From an uncultured Clostridia bacterium (lineage in GTDB: Bacteria > Bacillota > Clostridia > TANB77 > CAG-508), in contig CARUQW010000037.1 of the NCBI GenBank assembly GCA_949077355.1, positions 3,160-15,744 of the forward strand: a DNA stretch of 12,585 bases, in the 5' to 3' direction. The notes under the pieces are model-generated. The model made no database searches, was not told the origin of the DNA, and saw nothing but the letters and a program-made list of their open reading frames with translations. Positions within the stretch are counted from its first letter, which is position 1, and each line of letters starts with the position of its first letter. Positions 1-6,211 of the stretch are shown piece after piece. The position numbers and the translations under genes are program-made.

Positions 1-223
1 CATTTTGCAAATATTGAACTCCTTCTTGTAATATTTGATAAATTTGACACATCACACCAACACATAACACAATAGCTAAAATGGCTACCACTTTACAAAT
101 ATAAGAAAAGGCTCTTCCTAATCCTTCTGCTGCCATATCTGGATATTTTTCGATTTTTGTAATCGAATTCCATACCTTGTGAAAAAAATTAATTTTTAGT
201 TTTTCCCCTTTTTCTTCACTCAT
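1..223 (-). CDS. Membrane protein, DUF1189-like, N-terminal part only
   Basis: The reading frame runs from ATG at 223-221 to the window edge without a stop, giving 74 residues. They begin MSEEKGEKLKINFFHKVWNS. A cytosolic-looking N-terminus (to about residue 42) carries a motif of the type F-x-K-x-x-x-S-I-x-K-x-x-K-Y, then a GLGRAFSY segment. A hydrophobic stretch follows at about residues 43-64 (CKVVAILAIVLCVGVM), consistent with a first membrane helix. This arrangement resembles the start of DUF1189-family membrane proteins, whose function is not established. The start codon lies one base beyond the TAA of the alanine-racemase-like gene. A GGGAG Shine-Dalgarno sequence sits inside the end of that gene, so the two are probably translationally coupled. 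The operon context suggests an envelope role, which is inference only. Confidence 0.6.
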   Translation of the reverse strand, partial: MSEEKGEKLKINFFHKVWNSITKIEKYPDMAAEGLGRAFSYICKVVAILAIVLCVGVMCQIYQILQEGVQYLQN

Positions 224-224
224 C

Positions 225-1343
225 TTATCGATACTCCCTTCTTATTTCTGAATCTACAAATTTTGTATTCACAGAAAAAATCACTTTATCTCCAATTTTT
301 ATATCTTTCTCTCCTATATCACACACTACATGATAAGTTCCAATTCTTCCCAAAATTTCACAATTAGTGTCTTTTATTTTTGCATACATGGCTTGTTTTT
401 TAAAAAATGATTTTACATTTTCCAATAAATAACGCATTTTATCAATCGTTCGAAACATGTCCTTGTCATTTTTTACATTAACACCATTCATGTAACCACA
501 TGGAATAATAGCTACTTTCATTTCTTTTGGTGTCTTATAGATATTAGAATAGCCAATATTAAACCCTTTTGGCAATTTCTTAATTTCAGCAACTTGTGAT
601 TCTAAATGAGCAATTTTCTTTAATCCTATGGTATTAGGACAAGATATTCTTCCCAAAAAAGCAGATCCAATTCTAACCGCATTTAAATGCATAGTCGGAA
701 ACTTTAAAAAGGCTGAAGAATTACAAATATGAAGCATTCCTGTTTCTATTTCATTCATTTTTAAAACTTCAATACAATCAATAAATCTCTGAAACTGTTT
801 TTGTGTATATTTATCATCATAAAAACTGGTTGAAAAATGAGAAAACGTTCCTTCTATTTTTATATTTTTCATTTTCTTTAAAGCTTCTATCATTTCATCT
901 CGGTTACTATAAACAAACCCATATCTTCCAAATCCAGTATCAATTTTAAGGTGTGTTCTTATTATTTTATTCTGTTCTTCGCCTACTTTACTAACAACTT
1001 CTACATCTTCCTTAGAACCAATTGTTAAAATAATATTATTTTGAACTAATTGTTCGATATCCTCTTTTATTGCCGTAGAAGATAACATCAAAATTTCCTC
1101 TTTAATTCCTGCTTTTCTTAATTTTATTGCTTCTTCCATCGTAGCTACTGCAAAAAAAGAAATTCCATTATCAATTAAAAATTTTGTATATTCTATGATT
1201 CCCAATCCATATCCATTACCTTTTACAACAGCTATTATTTTAATTGGATTTCCCTTATCATCTTTTCCAGTTTTATTAGCAAATTTTTTGATTTGTTCTA
1301 TATTATGTGTTAAATCTTGTTTCTCTATTACTAATGTATTCAC
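225..1343 (-). CDS. alr: Alanine racemase family PLP enzyme
   Basis: Fold-type III PLP-dependent amino acid racemase. The expected reaction is L-Ala to D-Ala for peptidoglycan, in the cytosol. The 372-residue length fits Alr (about 370-390). The PLP-lysine motif is VVKGNGYGLG (Lys41), in place of the usual VVKANAYGHG. HLKIDTGFGRYG (131-142) carries the arginine that contacts the active site (Arg140). VRIGSAFLG (223-231) matches the family's VRPG-ALYG motif. The C-terminal beta domain carries IGYSNIY with the catalytic tyrosine at Tyr265, and CGYMNG (282-287) where the family normally has GYADG. The start is GTG, chosen because an AGGGAGG site lies 6 bases upstream. It sits 21 bases after femAB and 1 base before the DUF1189-like gene. 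The divergent motifs leave room for a different amino acid substrate or a second, non-essential racemase. Confidence 0.85.
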   Translation of the reverse strand: MNTLVIEKQDLTHNIEQIKKFANKTGKDDKGNPIKIIAVVKGNGYGLGIIEYTKFLIDNGISFFAVATMEEAIKLRKAGIKEEILMLSSTAIKEDIEQLVQNNIILTIGSKEDVEVVSKVGEEQNKIIRTHLKIDTGFGRYGFVYSNRDEMIEALKKMKNIKIEGTFSHFSTSFYDDKYTQKQFQRFIDCIEVLKMNEIETGMLHICNSSAFLKFPTMHLNAVRIGSAFLGRISCPNTIGLKKIAHLESQVAEIKKLPKGFNIGYSNIYKTPKEMKVAIIPCGYMNGVNVKNDKDMFRTIDKMRYLLENVKSFFKKQAMYAKIKDTNCEILGRIGTYHVVCDIGEKDIKIGDKVIFSVNTKFVDSEIRREYR

Positions 1344-1364
1344 TTTTTTCCTCCCTACGATGTT

Positions 1365-2429
1365 TTAGTGACGATTTTTTAGTTTCATTTTTAGTTGTCG
1401 AATCGTTCTAAATGCTTTTTCTGAAAAACGATATAACTTATAAGTAATTGGCTTAAATGGCAAATATATTTCTCCTATGAATTCTGTAAAAGTTGCTCCA
1501 AATCCTTGTTTAAATCGATACAATCCATATTGTGGATGATTTTCATCCACCACTCCTGATACACCTCTAAAGTCATAGATATCATCTTTTCTTTGGATTG
1601 CCATTTTTATCATTTCCCATTGCAATAGATAATTTGGCATTAAATTACGATGTGCATTACTACTTGCTCCATATAAATACCATGTTTTATTTCCATAAAA
1701 AATTGGTATCACTCCTGAAATTGGTTTTCCTTCATAATATGCCATAAGAATTTTCATATGTTCTGGACCTAAACAATCATACATTTTCTCAAAATAAGAT
1801 AAAGGTCTAATAATAAAACCGTCTCTTGCTCCTGTTTCTATCATGATTTTATGAAAATCTTTTAAATCTTCTTTGGTTCCATCCTTTATCGTAACTCCTT
1901 TTTTCGTTGCTAAACGAATATTATATCTCCATTTTTGCTTAAATCCTGCCATGATTTCTTCTTCTGTTTTATCTTTAATATCTAATCTAAATACATATCT
2001 TGGTTGAATTTCATCTTTAAAATCTTTTGCATCATCTTTAATGTGATATCCTAAATTAGTTACTACATTTCTAAAGTCTTGGTCATCACTTACAATATCT
2101 GGTTCAATTCTTAATACAATCGCATTGTATTTTTTAGCTAATTCCTTTGCCCCATCTGTTAATTGTTTCATGACTTCCATATCATGAATATCACATACTG
2201 GTCCTCTAGAAGAATACATGATATTTCCAAAAATTGGCATTTTACGAATCCATACACAAAGGGAACCAGTAATTTCGCCATTATTTCCTTCTGCTAGAAT
2301 AACTTCTGGTTTCCAGTTTGGCTTTTTTACTTCAGCCCACTCTAAAGCTTGTTGAAAATTACATCTTTCATGTCCTTCCAAAAATTTTTTATATTCTTTT
2401 TTTGCTTCTTCACTATCTACAAATCTCAT
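1365..2429 (-). CDS. FemAB-family peptidoglycan bridge aminoacyltransferase
   Basis: FemAB/FemX proteins have a double GNAT fold. They transfer an amino acid from aminoacyl-tRNA to the lysine (or equivalent) side chain of the lipid II stem peptide on the cytosolic face of the membrane. Family signatures, numbered from the start used here: NFQQALEWAEVKK (24-36), KWRYNIRLATKKGV (166-179), ETGARDGF (198-205), NAHRNLMPNYLLQWEMI (258-274), YDFRGVSG (285-292) and YRFKQGFG (304-311). At 354 residues it is close to FemX and shorter than staphylococcal FemA (about 420), and I see no long coiled-coil insertion. The start is the ATG at 2429 because AAGGAG lies 6 bases before it. An in-frame ATG nine codons upstream has no such site. 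It is the first gene of the operon leading into the racemase. The amino acid transferred cannot be told from the sequence. Confidence 0.9.
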   Translation of the reverse strand: MRFVDSEEAKKEYKKFLEGHERCNFQQALEWAEVKKPNWKPEVILAEGNNGEITGSLCVWIRKMPIFGNIMYSSRGPVCDIHDMEVMKQLTDGAKELAKKYNAIVLRIEPDIVSDDQDFRNVVTNLGYHIKDDAKDFKDEIQPRYVFRLDIKDKTEEEIMAGFKQKWRYNIRLATKKGVTIKDGTKEDLKDFHKIMIETGARDGFIIRPLSYFEKMYDCLGPEHMKILMAYYEGKPISGVIPIFYGNKTWYLYGASSNAHRNLMPNYLLQWEMIKMAIQRKDDIYDFRGVSGVVDENHPQYGLYRFKQGFGATFTEFIGEIYLPFKPITYKLYRFSEKAFRTIRQLKMKLKNRH

Positions 2430-2474
2430 TTTTTTCTCCTTCTTGTTCTTTATCATTATTTACAATATATTGGT

Positions 2475-2503
2475 ATTTTACACTAAATCATAAAAATTTA
2501 CAA
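2475..2503 (-). promoter_or_regulatory. Sigma-A promoter of the femAB-alr operon
   Basis: On the minus strand TTGTAA (2503-2498) is followed after 17 bases by TAAAAT (2480-2475). The -10 box lies 45 bases upstream of the femAB start codon. It is the best promoter match in the 204-bp divergent gap before the next gene. Confidence 0.7.
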
Positions 2504-2633
2504 GCCTATCAGAAACATTCACGAATAATTTACATTCTTAATAATTTTATTTTTCTCTTTATTTTTTTACTTATTTATATTATAATTTCAGTTGTAACAA
2601 AATAGTTTTTCATACTTACTAGGAGGTGTCATA

Positions 2634-2927
2634 ATGAAACTCAACTATGAAGAATTATCAAATTATCAAACCTTTTGGCAGGAAAGTGAACATTTATCAC
2701 CATCACGAAAAAATGGCTTAATTGCTCTATCTAATTTGCTCATGCAACGGGCAAAAGAAAATCAGGACGAAATCGACCATGTTACACTTTTCTATCCAGA
2801 AGATTGCTCCGATTTCAATACTTTTACTGATTTTGCTTCCATTATGAATGCTGATGTTACAGTAAGAGATGAAGGTGGAGCCAAGATAAGTGGATGGAAT
2901 TTGAATTGTGAAGTTGATGTCGAATGA
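2634..2927 (+). CDS. Hypothetical protein, 97 residues
   Basis: I do not recognise this protein. It is small, soluble-looking and acidic. The N-terminal half (SNYQTFWQESEHLSPSRKNG, then ALSNLLMQRAKENQDEIDHV) is probably helical. The C-terminal half (FYPEDCSDFNTFTDFASI, then a GWNLNCEVDVE ending) is probably strand-rich. There is no signal peptide, membrane segment or metal motif. A near-perfect AGGAGGT lies 7 bases before the ATG, and codon use looks coding. A TATAAT box at 2581-2586 (with only a poor -35) may be its promoter. It is monocistronic: a terminator follows immediately and the next gene points the other way. No function is proposed. Confidence 0.75.
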   Translation: MKLNYEELSNYQTFWQESEHLSPSRKNGLIALSNLLMQRAKENQDEIDHVTLFYPEDCSDFNTFTDFASIMNADVTVRDEGGAKISGWNLNCEVDVE

Positions 2928-2934
2928 TTCTCCA

Positions 2935-2965
2935 AAGCAGCAGGCTAACTGCTGCTTATTTTATT
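2935..2965 (+). terminator. Intrinsic terminator of the 97-residue gene
   Basis: A perfect 9-bp stem, AAGCAGCAG (2935-2943) with CTGCTGCTT (2949-2957), closes a 5-base loop and is followed by ATTTTATT. It starts 8 bases after the TGA stop. Confidence 0.85.
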
Positions 2966-2969
2966 AGAT

Positions 2970-3010
2970 AAAAAAAGAACGAATCAAAAAAATCATTGAC
3001 TCGCCCTTTT
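2970..3010 (-). terminator. Terminator of the DUF2007-like gene; palindromic repeat copy A
   Basis: On the minus strand GGGCGAGTCAA pairs with TTGATTCGTTC across an 8-base loop and is followed by a run of seven U. The mispairs on the plus strand (A opposite C) become G-U wobbles in the minus-strand RNA, so the hairpin works best as a terminator for the leftward gene whose stop is at 3019. The sequence is related to the hairpin at 5456-5493. Confidence 0.75.
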
Positions 3011-3018
3011 TATAGCTG

Positions 3019-3384
3019 TTATAGTAATGATACCACTATCATAACTAATAATATTACTATAGGCATTCCTAAAATTAAAAATCCCAAACATCGTCTTATT
3101 AACGTATATTTATCACTACTATCAAGTATGTCTTCTTTCACACCTTCTTTATTAGATATAAACGAAGATATTAGCTCCATTGCTTTTTCATAATCCTTTT
3201 TATTTACCAAAATTCTTTTTTCTTGAATAGACTGTCCCATATATAAATTCATATAAGATCCACTACCATCATTTTTTCTAATAAATGGAATGTTATTTTC
3301 TGTTAATACAGAGCAAATTTGATTTATTTCATATTCATTTGAACTAGAGAATAATTCAATCTCTACCACTTCTTTTTCTTCCAT
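3019..3384 (-). CDS. DUF2007-like protein with C-terminal membrane segment
   Basis: The first 75 or so residues read EIELFSSSNEYEINQICSVL, ENNIPFI, then RILVNKKDYEKAMELI. This is the layout of DUF2007 ('putative signal transducing protein'): a compact alpha/beta domain with the pattern 'hydrophobic strand, helix over two elements, L-x-x-x-N-I-P, strand I-L-V, helix D-x-x-x-A'. A linker follows, then a hydrophobic stretch at about 100-121 (CLGFLILGMPIVILLVMIVV) that should anchor the protein in the membrane at its extreme C-terminus. The start is the ATG at 3384, with AGGGG 7 bases upstream. A TTG five codons earlier overlaps that site and is unlikely. DUF2007 has no firmly established biochemical role. 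The gene is divergent from the CxxC protein at 3549 and has its own promoter and terminator. Confidence 0.75.
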   Translation of the reverse strand: MEEKEVVEIELFSSSNEYEINQICSVLTENNIPFIRKNDGSGSYMNLYMGQSIQEKRILVNKKDYEKAMELISSFISNKEGVKEDILDSSDKYTLIRRCLGFLILGMPIVILLVMIVVSLL

Positions 3385-3420
3385 AATATATCCCCTCAAA
3401 AACTTTTTTCTTATATCCTT

Positions 3421-3443
3421 ATTGATATAATTATTATATCAAT
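3421..3443. promoter_or_regulatory. Perfect 23-bp palindrome, candidate operator
   Basis: Eleven-base arms ATTGATATAAT and ATTATATCAAT flank a central T with no mismatch. It lies in the 164-bp divergent gap and contains the -10 box of the leftward DUF2007-like gene. Position and symmetry suggest binding of a dimeric repressor. A/T-rich palindromes can also arise by chance, and no matching regulator gene is in the window. Confidence 0.45.
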
Positions 3444-3461
3444 TTTTTACAGTAATAGCAA
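3433..3461 (-). promoter_or_regulatory. Promoter of the DUF2007-like gene
   Basis: On the minus strand TTGCTA (3461-3456), a 17-base spacer and TATAAT (3438-3433). The -10 is preceded by TGA, giving an extended TGnTATAAT. The -10 lies within the 23-bp palindrome. Confidence 0.7.
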
Positions 3462-3465
3462 TATA

Positions 3466-3494
3466 TTGCATTTTTATGTAAAATATGATAAAAT
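3466..3494 (+). promoter_or_regulatory. Promoter of the CxxC protein gene
   Basis: TTGCAT (3466-3471), a 17-base spacer and TAAAAT (3489-3494), with TGA just before the -10 (extended -10 type). It is back to back with the DUF2007 promoter: the two -35 boxes are only four bases apart (3461 and 3466). Confidence 0.7.
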
Positions 3495-3548
3495 ATACTG
3501 GTAACAATTTAGTAACTTTTGAAATAATTAATTTCGGAGGAAAAAATA

Positions 3549-3896
3549 ATGAAGATTGACAGAGAACGAAAACGGTTAAAAGCTATCAAACTAAAATATG
3601 TTCTTTTTCCCGCTAAATGTGATTGTTGTGGAGAAGAATATACAAGAGAAAAAATGTGGCAATTCTATCGATATGGAGCAAACAAATTATCTTATAAACA
3701 TTACTATTGTCAGAATTGTATGCATTCCGCAGAAGAAGTTTTGCATGAAATTGACACAGATGAATCATCTTTTGGTCTTGCAGGTATAGACGATTTTATT
3801 CTTGAAAAAAGAGATTATACTAGAATGCACCTAAAAACAGAAAAGATGGTAGAGTTTATGTGTGGTCAAAAAGTTCTGCCGCAATCTACAAAATAA
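3549..3896 (+). CDS. Small CxxC/CxxC putative zinc-binding protein
   Basis: A 115-residue protein I cannot assign to a named family. The N-terminus is strongly basic (KIDRERKRLKAIKLK). A cysteine motif KCDCCGEEYTREKMW (Cys24, Cys26, Cys27) is followed 27 residues after Cys27 by YYCQNCMHS (Cys54, Cys57). Together CxxC-n-CxxC is the pattern of a treble-clef or zinc-ribbon knuckle. The acidic C-terminal half (EEVLHEIDTDESSF, GIDDFILEKRDY) has no further motif. A basic tail plus zinc knuckle would suit nucleic-acid binding, as in many small phage or plasmid proteins, but this is inference. GGAGG lies 9 bases before the ATG. It is monocistronic, convergent with the small membrane protein at 3956. 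Confidence 0.75.
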   Translation: MKIDRERKRLKAIKLKYVLFPAKCDCCGEEYTREKMWQFYRYGANKLSYKHYYCQNCMHSAEEVLHEIDTDESSFGLAGIDDFILEKRDYTRMHLKTEKMVEFMCGQKVLPQSTK

Positions 3897-3920
3897 GTTG
3901 TTATTTTAATATTATATAAT

Positions 3921-3953
3921 TTTATTCCCTAAAGCAGTGCTTTAGGGAATAAA
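3921..3953. terminator. Convergent intergenic hairpin
   Basis: A perfect 15-bp stem (3921-3935 with 3939-3953) closes a 3-base loop (AGT). It lies between the stops of two convergent genes (3896 plus, 3956 minus), so it probably ends both transcripts. Neither side has a long U-run, so the termination call is less sure than the structure. Confidence 0.65.
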
Positions 3954-3955
3954 GT

Positions 3956-4234
3956 TTAGAAATTGTTTAATAATTCTAATGCTGATTCTATGCCAAAATC
4001 TTGGTTCTTATGTGCTCGCAAAAAAGAAATTGCATTGCGTTCTTGCACTAAATCTTCACCCAATCTATCTGTGGTAATCATTCTGCACCCACTATACAAA
4101 TTAGGTAATTCCTTAATTTCTTTATTAAGTTTCTTTTCATATCCTTTCATTTTGACATAATGATAAATTACAGGAACATAATTAATGATAGTTATAACAA
4201 CAAACAATAATAAAATTATAGCACATTCTAACAT
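3956..4234 (-). CDS. Small membrane-anchored hypothetical protein
   Basis: A 92-residue protein with one clear N-terminal hydrophobic helix (residues 4-25, CAIILLLFVVITIINYVPVI). A basic, helical stretch follows (KMKGYEKKLNKEIKEL), then a polar C-terminal domain (RMITTDRLGEDLVQERNA to the end). The helix plus positive flank predicts an anchor with the bulk of the protein in the cytosol. No signal-peptidase site or known domain is seen. A GGAAGG site lies 10 bases before the ATG, a slightly long spacing. The only upstream promoter hint is a TATAAT (4280-4275, minus) without a good -35. I do not recognise the family and propose no function. Confidence 0.65.
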   Translation of the reverse strand: MLECAIILLLFVVITIINYVPVIYHYVKMKGYEKKLNKEIKELPNLYSGCRMITTDRLGEDLVQERNAISFLRAHKNQDFGIESALELLNNF

Positions 4235-4534
4235 TTCAATATTACCTTCCTTTCTGATTTTTCACGCAACTAAGATTATAATGCAAAATTTTCTAAACTC
4301 CTTTCTTAATGTAGTCTTGTAATTCAGAATATTGGGGGTACTTATCCTCCAACCTAAACAAATACTTGACTTAAAAATTATTATATCATAATTTACATTG
4401 TATTTACACATATTTTTTGAAAAAACTCAAACAATTTCTGCAAAACGTTGATTTTTTATGTAAATTGTGTTAAACTATTCTTAGTTTTTTTACAAACTGT
4501 CCTACAAAATAATTATTTATAAGGAGGAATAACT
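4235..4534. other. 300-bp divergent intergenic region
   Basis: There is no gene here. It separates the leftward small membrane protein from the rightward 287-residue protein. It contains the promoter described at 4448-4476 and a second, weaker rightward candidate TTGACT-17-TAATTT (4366-4394). There is also a lone leftward TATAAT (4280-4275) and an imperfect G5/CCTCC inverted pair around 4334-4350 whose role, if any, is unknown. Confidence 0.5.
4448..4476 (+). promoter_or_regulatory. Promoter of the 287-residue gene
   Basis: TTGATT (4448-4453), 17 bases, TAAACT (4471-4476), with TGT preceding the -10 (extended -10). It is 59 bases upstream of the start codon. Confidence 0.6.
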
Positions 4535-5398
4535 ATGTTTACGTTATTAAGAGTTTCTAAAGCTTGTGCAAACAAGGGCATTTACCACACACGGCAAAAT
4601 GGTGATTTTGTTCAAGAACTCTTCAGGAAAGATGCCGATCTTGTCTATGAAGTAACAGAACACAATAACCGTTTTGGAGAAAAGTATGCATTTTTTATTA
4701 TTGAATGCGAGGAATTTGACCATTTCAGATGCGGAGAAATTTCTCAAACTGTAAAAAACTATCATTCAGATAGTGACATATTTTACAATGCTGTTTATGT
4801 AAGTGAAATGTGCGAAGAGCTTATCAAACAGGAACAACCAATACCTAATAAACTTGAGAATTTACTATCAGATTACTTACCGATATTTTTCTCAAGAGTA
4901 ATTCAGTGGGAATCCAAAGGATATGACAGTGCTGCAACATGGAATTATTATGAATGGATACTTGAACATATAGGTAAAAAAGCTAATGACTATGTCCAAC
5001 AGTCGGCAATTGACAGTTTCTTTAAAGAAATGTGCTGCATTCACGATGTTGGGCAAATAGCTAGGATTTTGCCCAGTAAGGCTCTTTTAATTAGCTCTGA
5101 AATAGCAGAAGCAATAGAAAAAAGCCAGAAAGAAGTTCAAGAAACGATTGAAATTGCCAAAAAATTACTTTCAGAAAAGTGTTACAAAGATATAAAATAT
5201 ACAGTTGGAGATATTCCTTTTGTATCTGTGTACGCCGAAAACACCCCTTGTGGCAAAATCGGTGTCCATGTCAATCTTGAATACGCATTTTCAGTTAGTT
5301 TGGCAATGGATAATAATCGTAATTATACTACATGTAAACTTGGTATAACCAGAGAATGCAAAGAATTTGAAGAGAATTTTACCCTAAACACTAATTAA
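4535..5398 (+). CDS. Uncharacterised 287-residue protein
   Basis: I do not recognise this protein. It is soluble, with no signal peptide or membrane helix. The middle (about 95-210) looks helical, with a possible amphipathic helix at EIAEAIEKSQKEVQETIEI. The last 70 residues (YTVGDIPFVSVYAENTPCGK, then GVHVNLEYAFSVSLAMDNNR) look beta-rich. Eight or more cysteines are scattered rather than arranged in CxxC pairs. The start is supported by a perfect AAGGAGG 7 bases upstream. Base composition is unusual: two 60-base lines counted by eye (4621-4680, 5041-5100) are about 40% G+C, against 17-33% in lines of the next operon. That suggests a separate origin. It is monocistronic, followed by a very strong terminator. 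Confidence 0.75.
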   Translation: MFTLLRVSKACANKGIYHTRQNGDFVQELFRKDADLVYEVTEHNNRFGEKYAFFIIECEEFDHFRCGEISQTVKNYHSDSDIFYNAVYVSEMCEELIKQEQPIPNKLENLLSDYLPIFFSRVIQWESKGYDSAATWNYYEWILEHIGKKANDYVQQSAIDSFFKEMCCIHDVGQIARILPSKALLISSEIAEAIEKSQKEVQETIEIAKKLLSEKCYKDIKYTVGDIPFVSVYAENTPCGKIGVHVNLEYAFSVSLAMDNNRNYTTCKLGITRECKEFEENFTLNTN

Positions 5399-5455
5399 TT
5401 GTTTGTAAGAATTCCGGCTGTGCTAGTAATAACATAACTAAAGCTTATAGGCACC

Positions 5456-5493
5456 AAAAAGGGCGAATCAATATTTATTGATTCGCCCTTTTT
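5456..5493. terminator. Strong symmetrical terminator; palindromic repeat copy B
   Basis: A perfect 17-bp stem: five A plus GGGCGAATCAAT (5456-5472), a 4-base loop, and the complement ending in five T (5477-5493). It begins 57 bases after the stop of the 287-residue gene. It shares GAATCAA on the left arm and CGCCCTTTTTA on the right arm with the hairpin at 2970-3010, plus similar bases beyond the palindrome on the right. Confidence 0.85.
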
Positions 5494-5549
5494 ACGGCAG
5501 TAGCAGTTGCATATCTGTATAACTTATTGTTAAATTTCGATAGAAGTAT

Positions 5550-5577
5550 TTGTTTTTTTTTACATTTATTGTATAAT
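5550..5577 (+). promoter_or_regulatory. Promoter of the kinase-HD operon
   Basis: TATAAT at 5572-5577 with a moderate TTGTTT (5550-5555) at 16-base spacing. The -10 is 44 bases before the start codon. The -35 overlaps a T-run, so its exact position is uncertain. Confidence 0.5.
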
Positions 5578-5621
5578 TTTATTAAATAATGTCAGATTTA
5601 ATCTAATAAAGGAGAATACTT

Positions 5622-6197
5622 ATGAAAAATATTGCAATATTTGGAAGTTCAAGGTCTGGAAAATCCACACTTTCAAAAATGATATCCAAAAAATATCCTA
5701 ATTATCATATTATTATTGGAGATGATATTAGATGGGCTTTTCAAGAAATCTTACCTAATAATAATATAAACAGTAAGGGTGGAATTGGAATGATAGAAGA
5801 TTTTCCTAATTTCTTATCTTGTTTATTTTATAAAAACATAAAAAGGAACAAAGGAATTTTTAATTATATTGTTGAAACATGTGATATTACACCTCAAAAA
5901 GCAGCTAAATTGTTTAATAAAGATAATACTATTATACTTTTTCTAGGAATACCAAATCAATCTATAAGACAGCATTTTGAGGAAATTAGAAAATACGAGA
6001 CCGAAAAAGATTGGACCTATAATAGAAACGATGAACACATATTAGAACATTCTAAACATTGGATAGCGAAAAGTAAAGAATATAAAAAACAATGCGAAGA
6101 ATTAGACATTTGGTATGTTGATACTTCATTTAATAGAATAGAGATATTAAAAAATACATTTCATATGCTAGAACAAAAAATTTTAGAAGAAAAATAG
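5622..6197 (+). CDS. P-loop NTPase, small-molecule-kinase-like
   Basis: A 191-residue P-loop protein. The Walker A motif GSSRSGKST is at residues 8-16, right after the first strand (KNIAIF). Next comes IIIGDDIRWAF (30-40), with the acidic pair that substrate-binding nucleoside or adenylate-type kinases carry after the second strand. Then a strand with an acidic residue (YIVETCDIT, Glu85), a core strand NTIILFLGIP (102-111), and a C-terminal part rich in Arg/Lys (EEIRKYETEKDWTYNRNDEH) resembling a kinase lid. The ending is IWYVDTSFNR. This layout fits adenylate-kinase-like phosphotransferases rather than AAA machines, since no sensor or arginine-finger region is seen. The substrate is unknown. 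AAAGGAG lies 7 bases before the ATG. The HD gene follows after 14 bases, so the two are very likely co-transcribed. Composition is extremely A/T-rich. Confidence 0.8.
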   Translation: MKNIAIFGSSRSGKSTLSKMISKKYPNYHIIIGDDIRWAFQEILPNNNINSKGGIGMIEDFPNFLSCLFYKNIKRNKGIFNYIVETCDITPQKAAKLFNKDNTIILFLGIPNQSIRQHFEEIRKYETEKDWTYNRNDEHILEHSKHWIAKSKEYKKQCEELDIWYVDTSFNRIEILKNTFHMLEQKILEEK

Positions 6198-6211
6198 TTA
6201 GGAGTTATATT

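Noticed and set aside
2318..2605. 95-codon rightward open frame overlapping the femAB start
   Set aside because: Its hydrophobic, Phe/Leu/Ile-rich translation is what the complement of an A/T-rich gene and intergenic T-runs gives. There is no ribosome binding site.
2634..5398. A toxin-antitoxin or other defence operon among the small genes
   Set aside because: The genes alternate in strand, each has its own promoter or terminator, and none carries a recognisable toxin, antitoxin, nuclease or DNA-binding motif.
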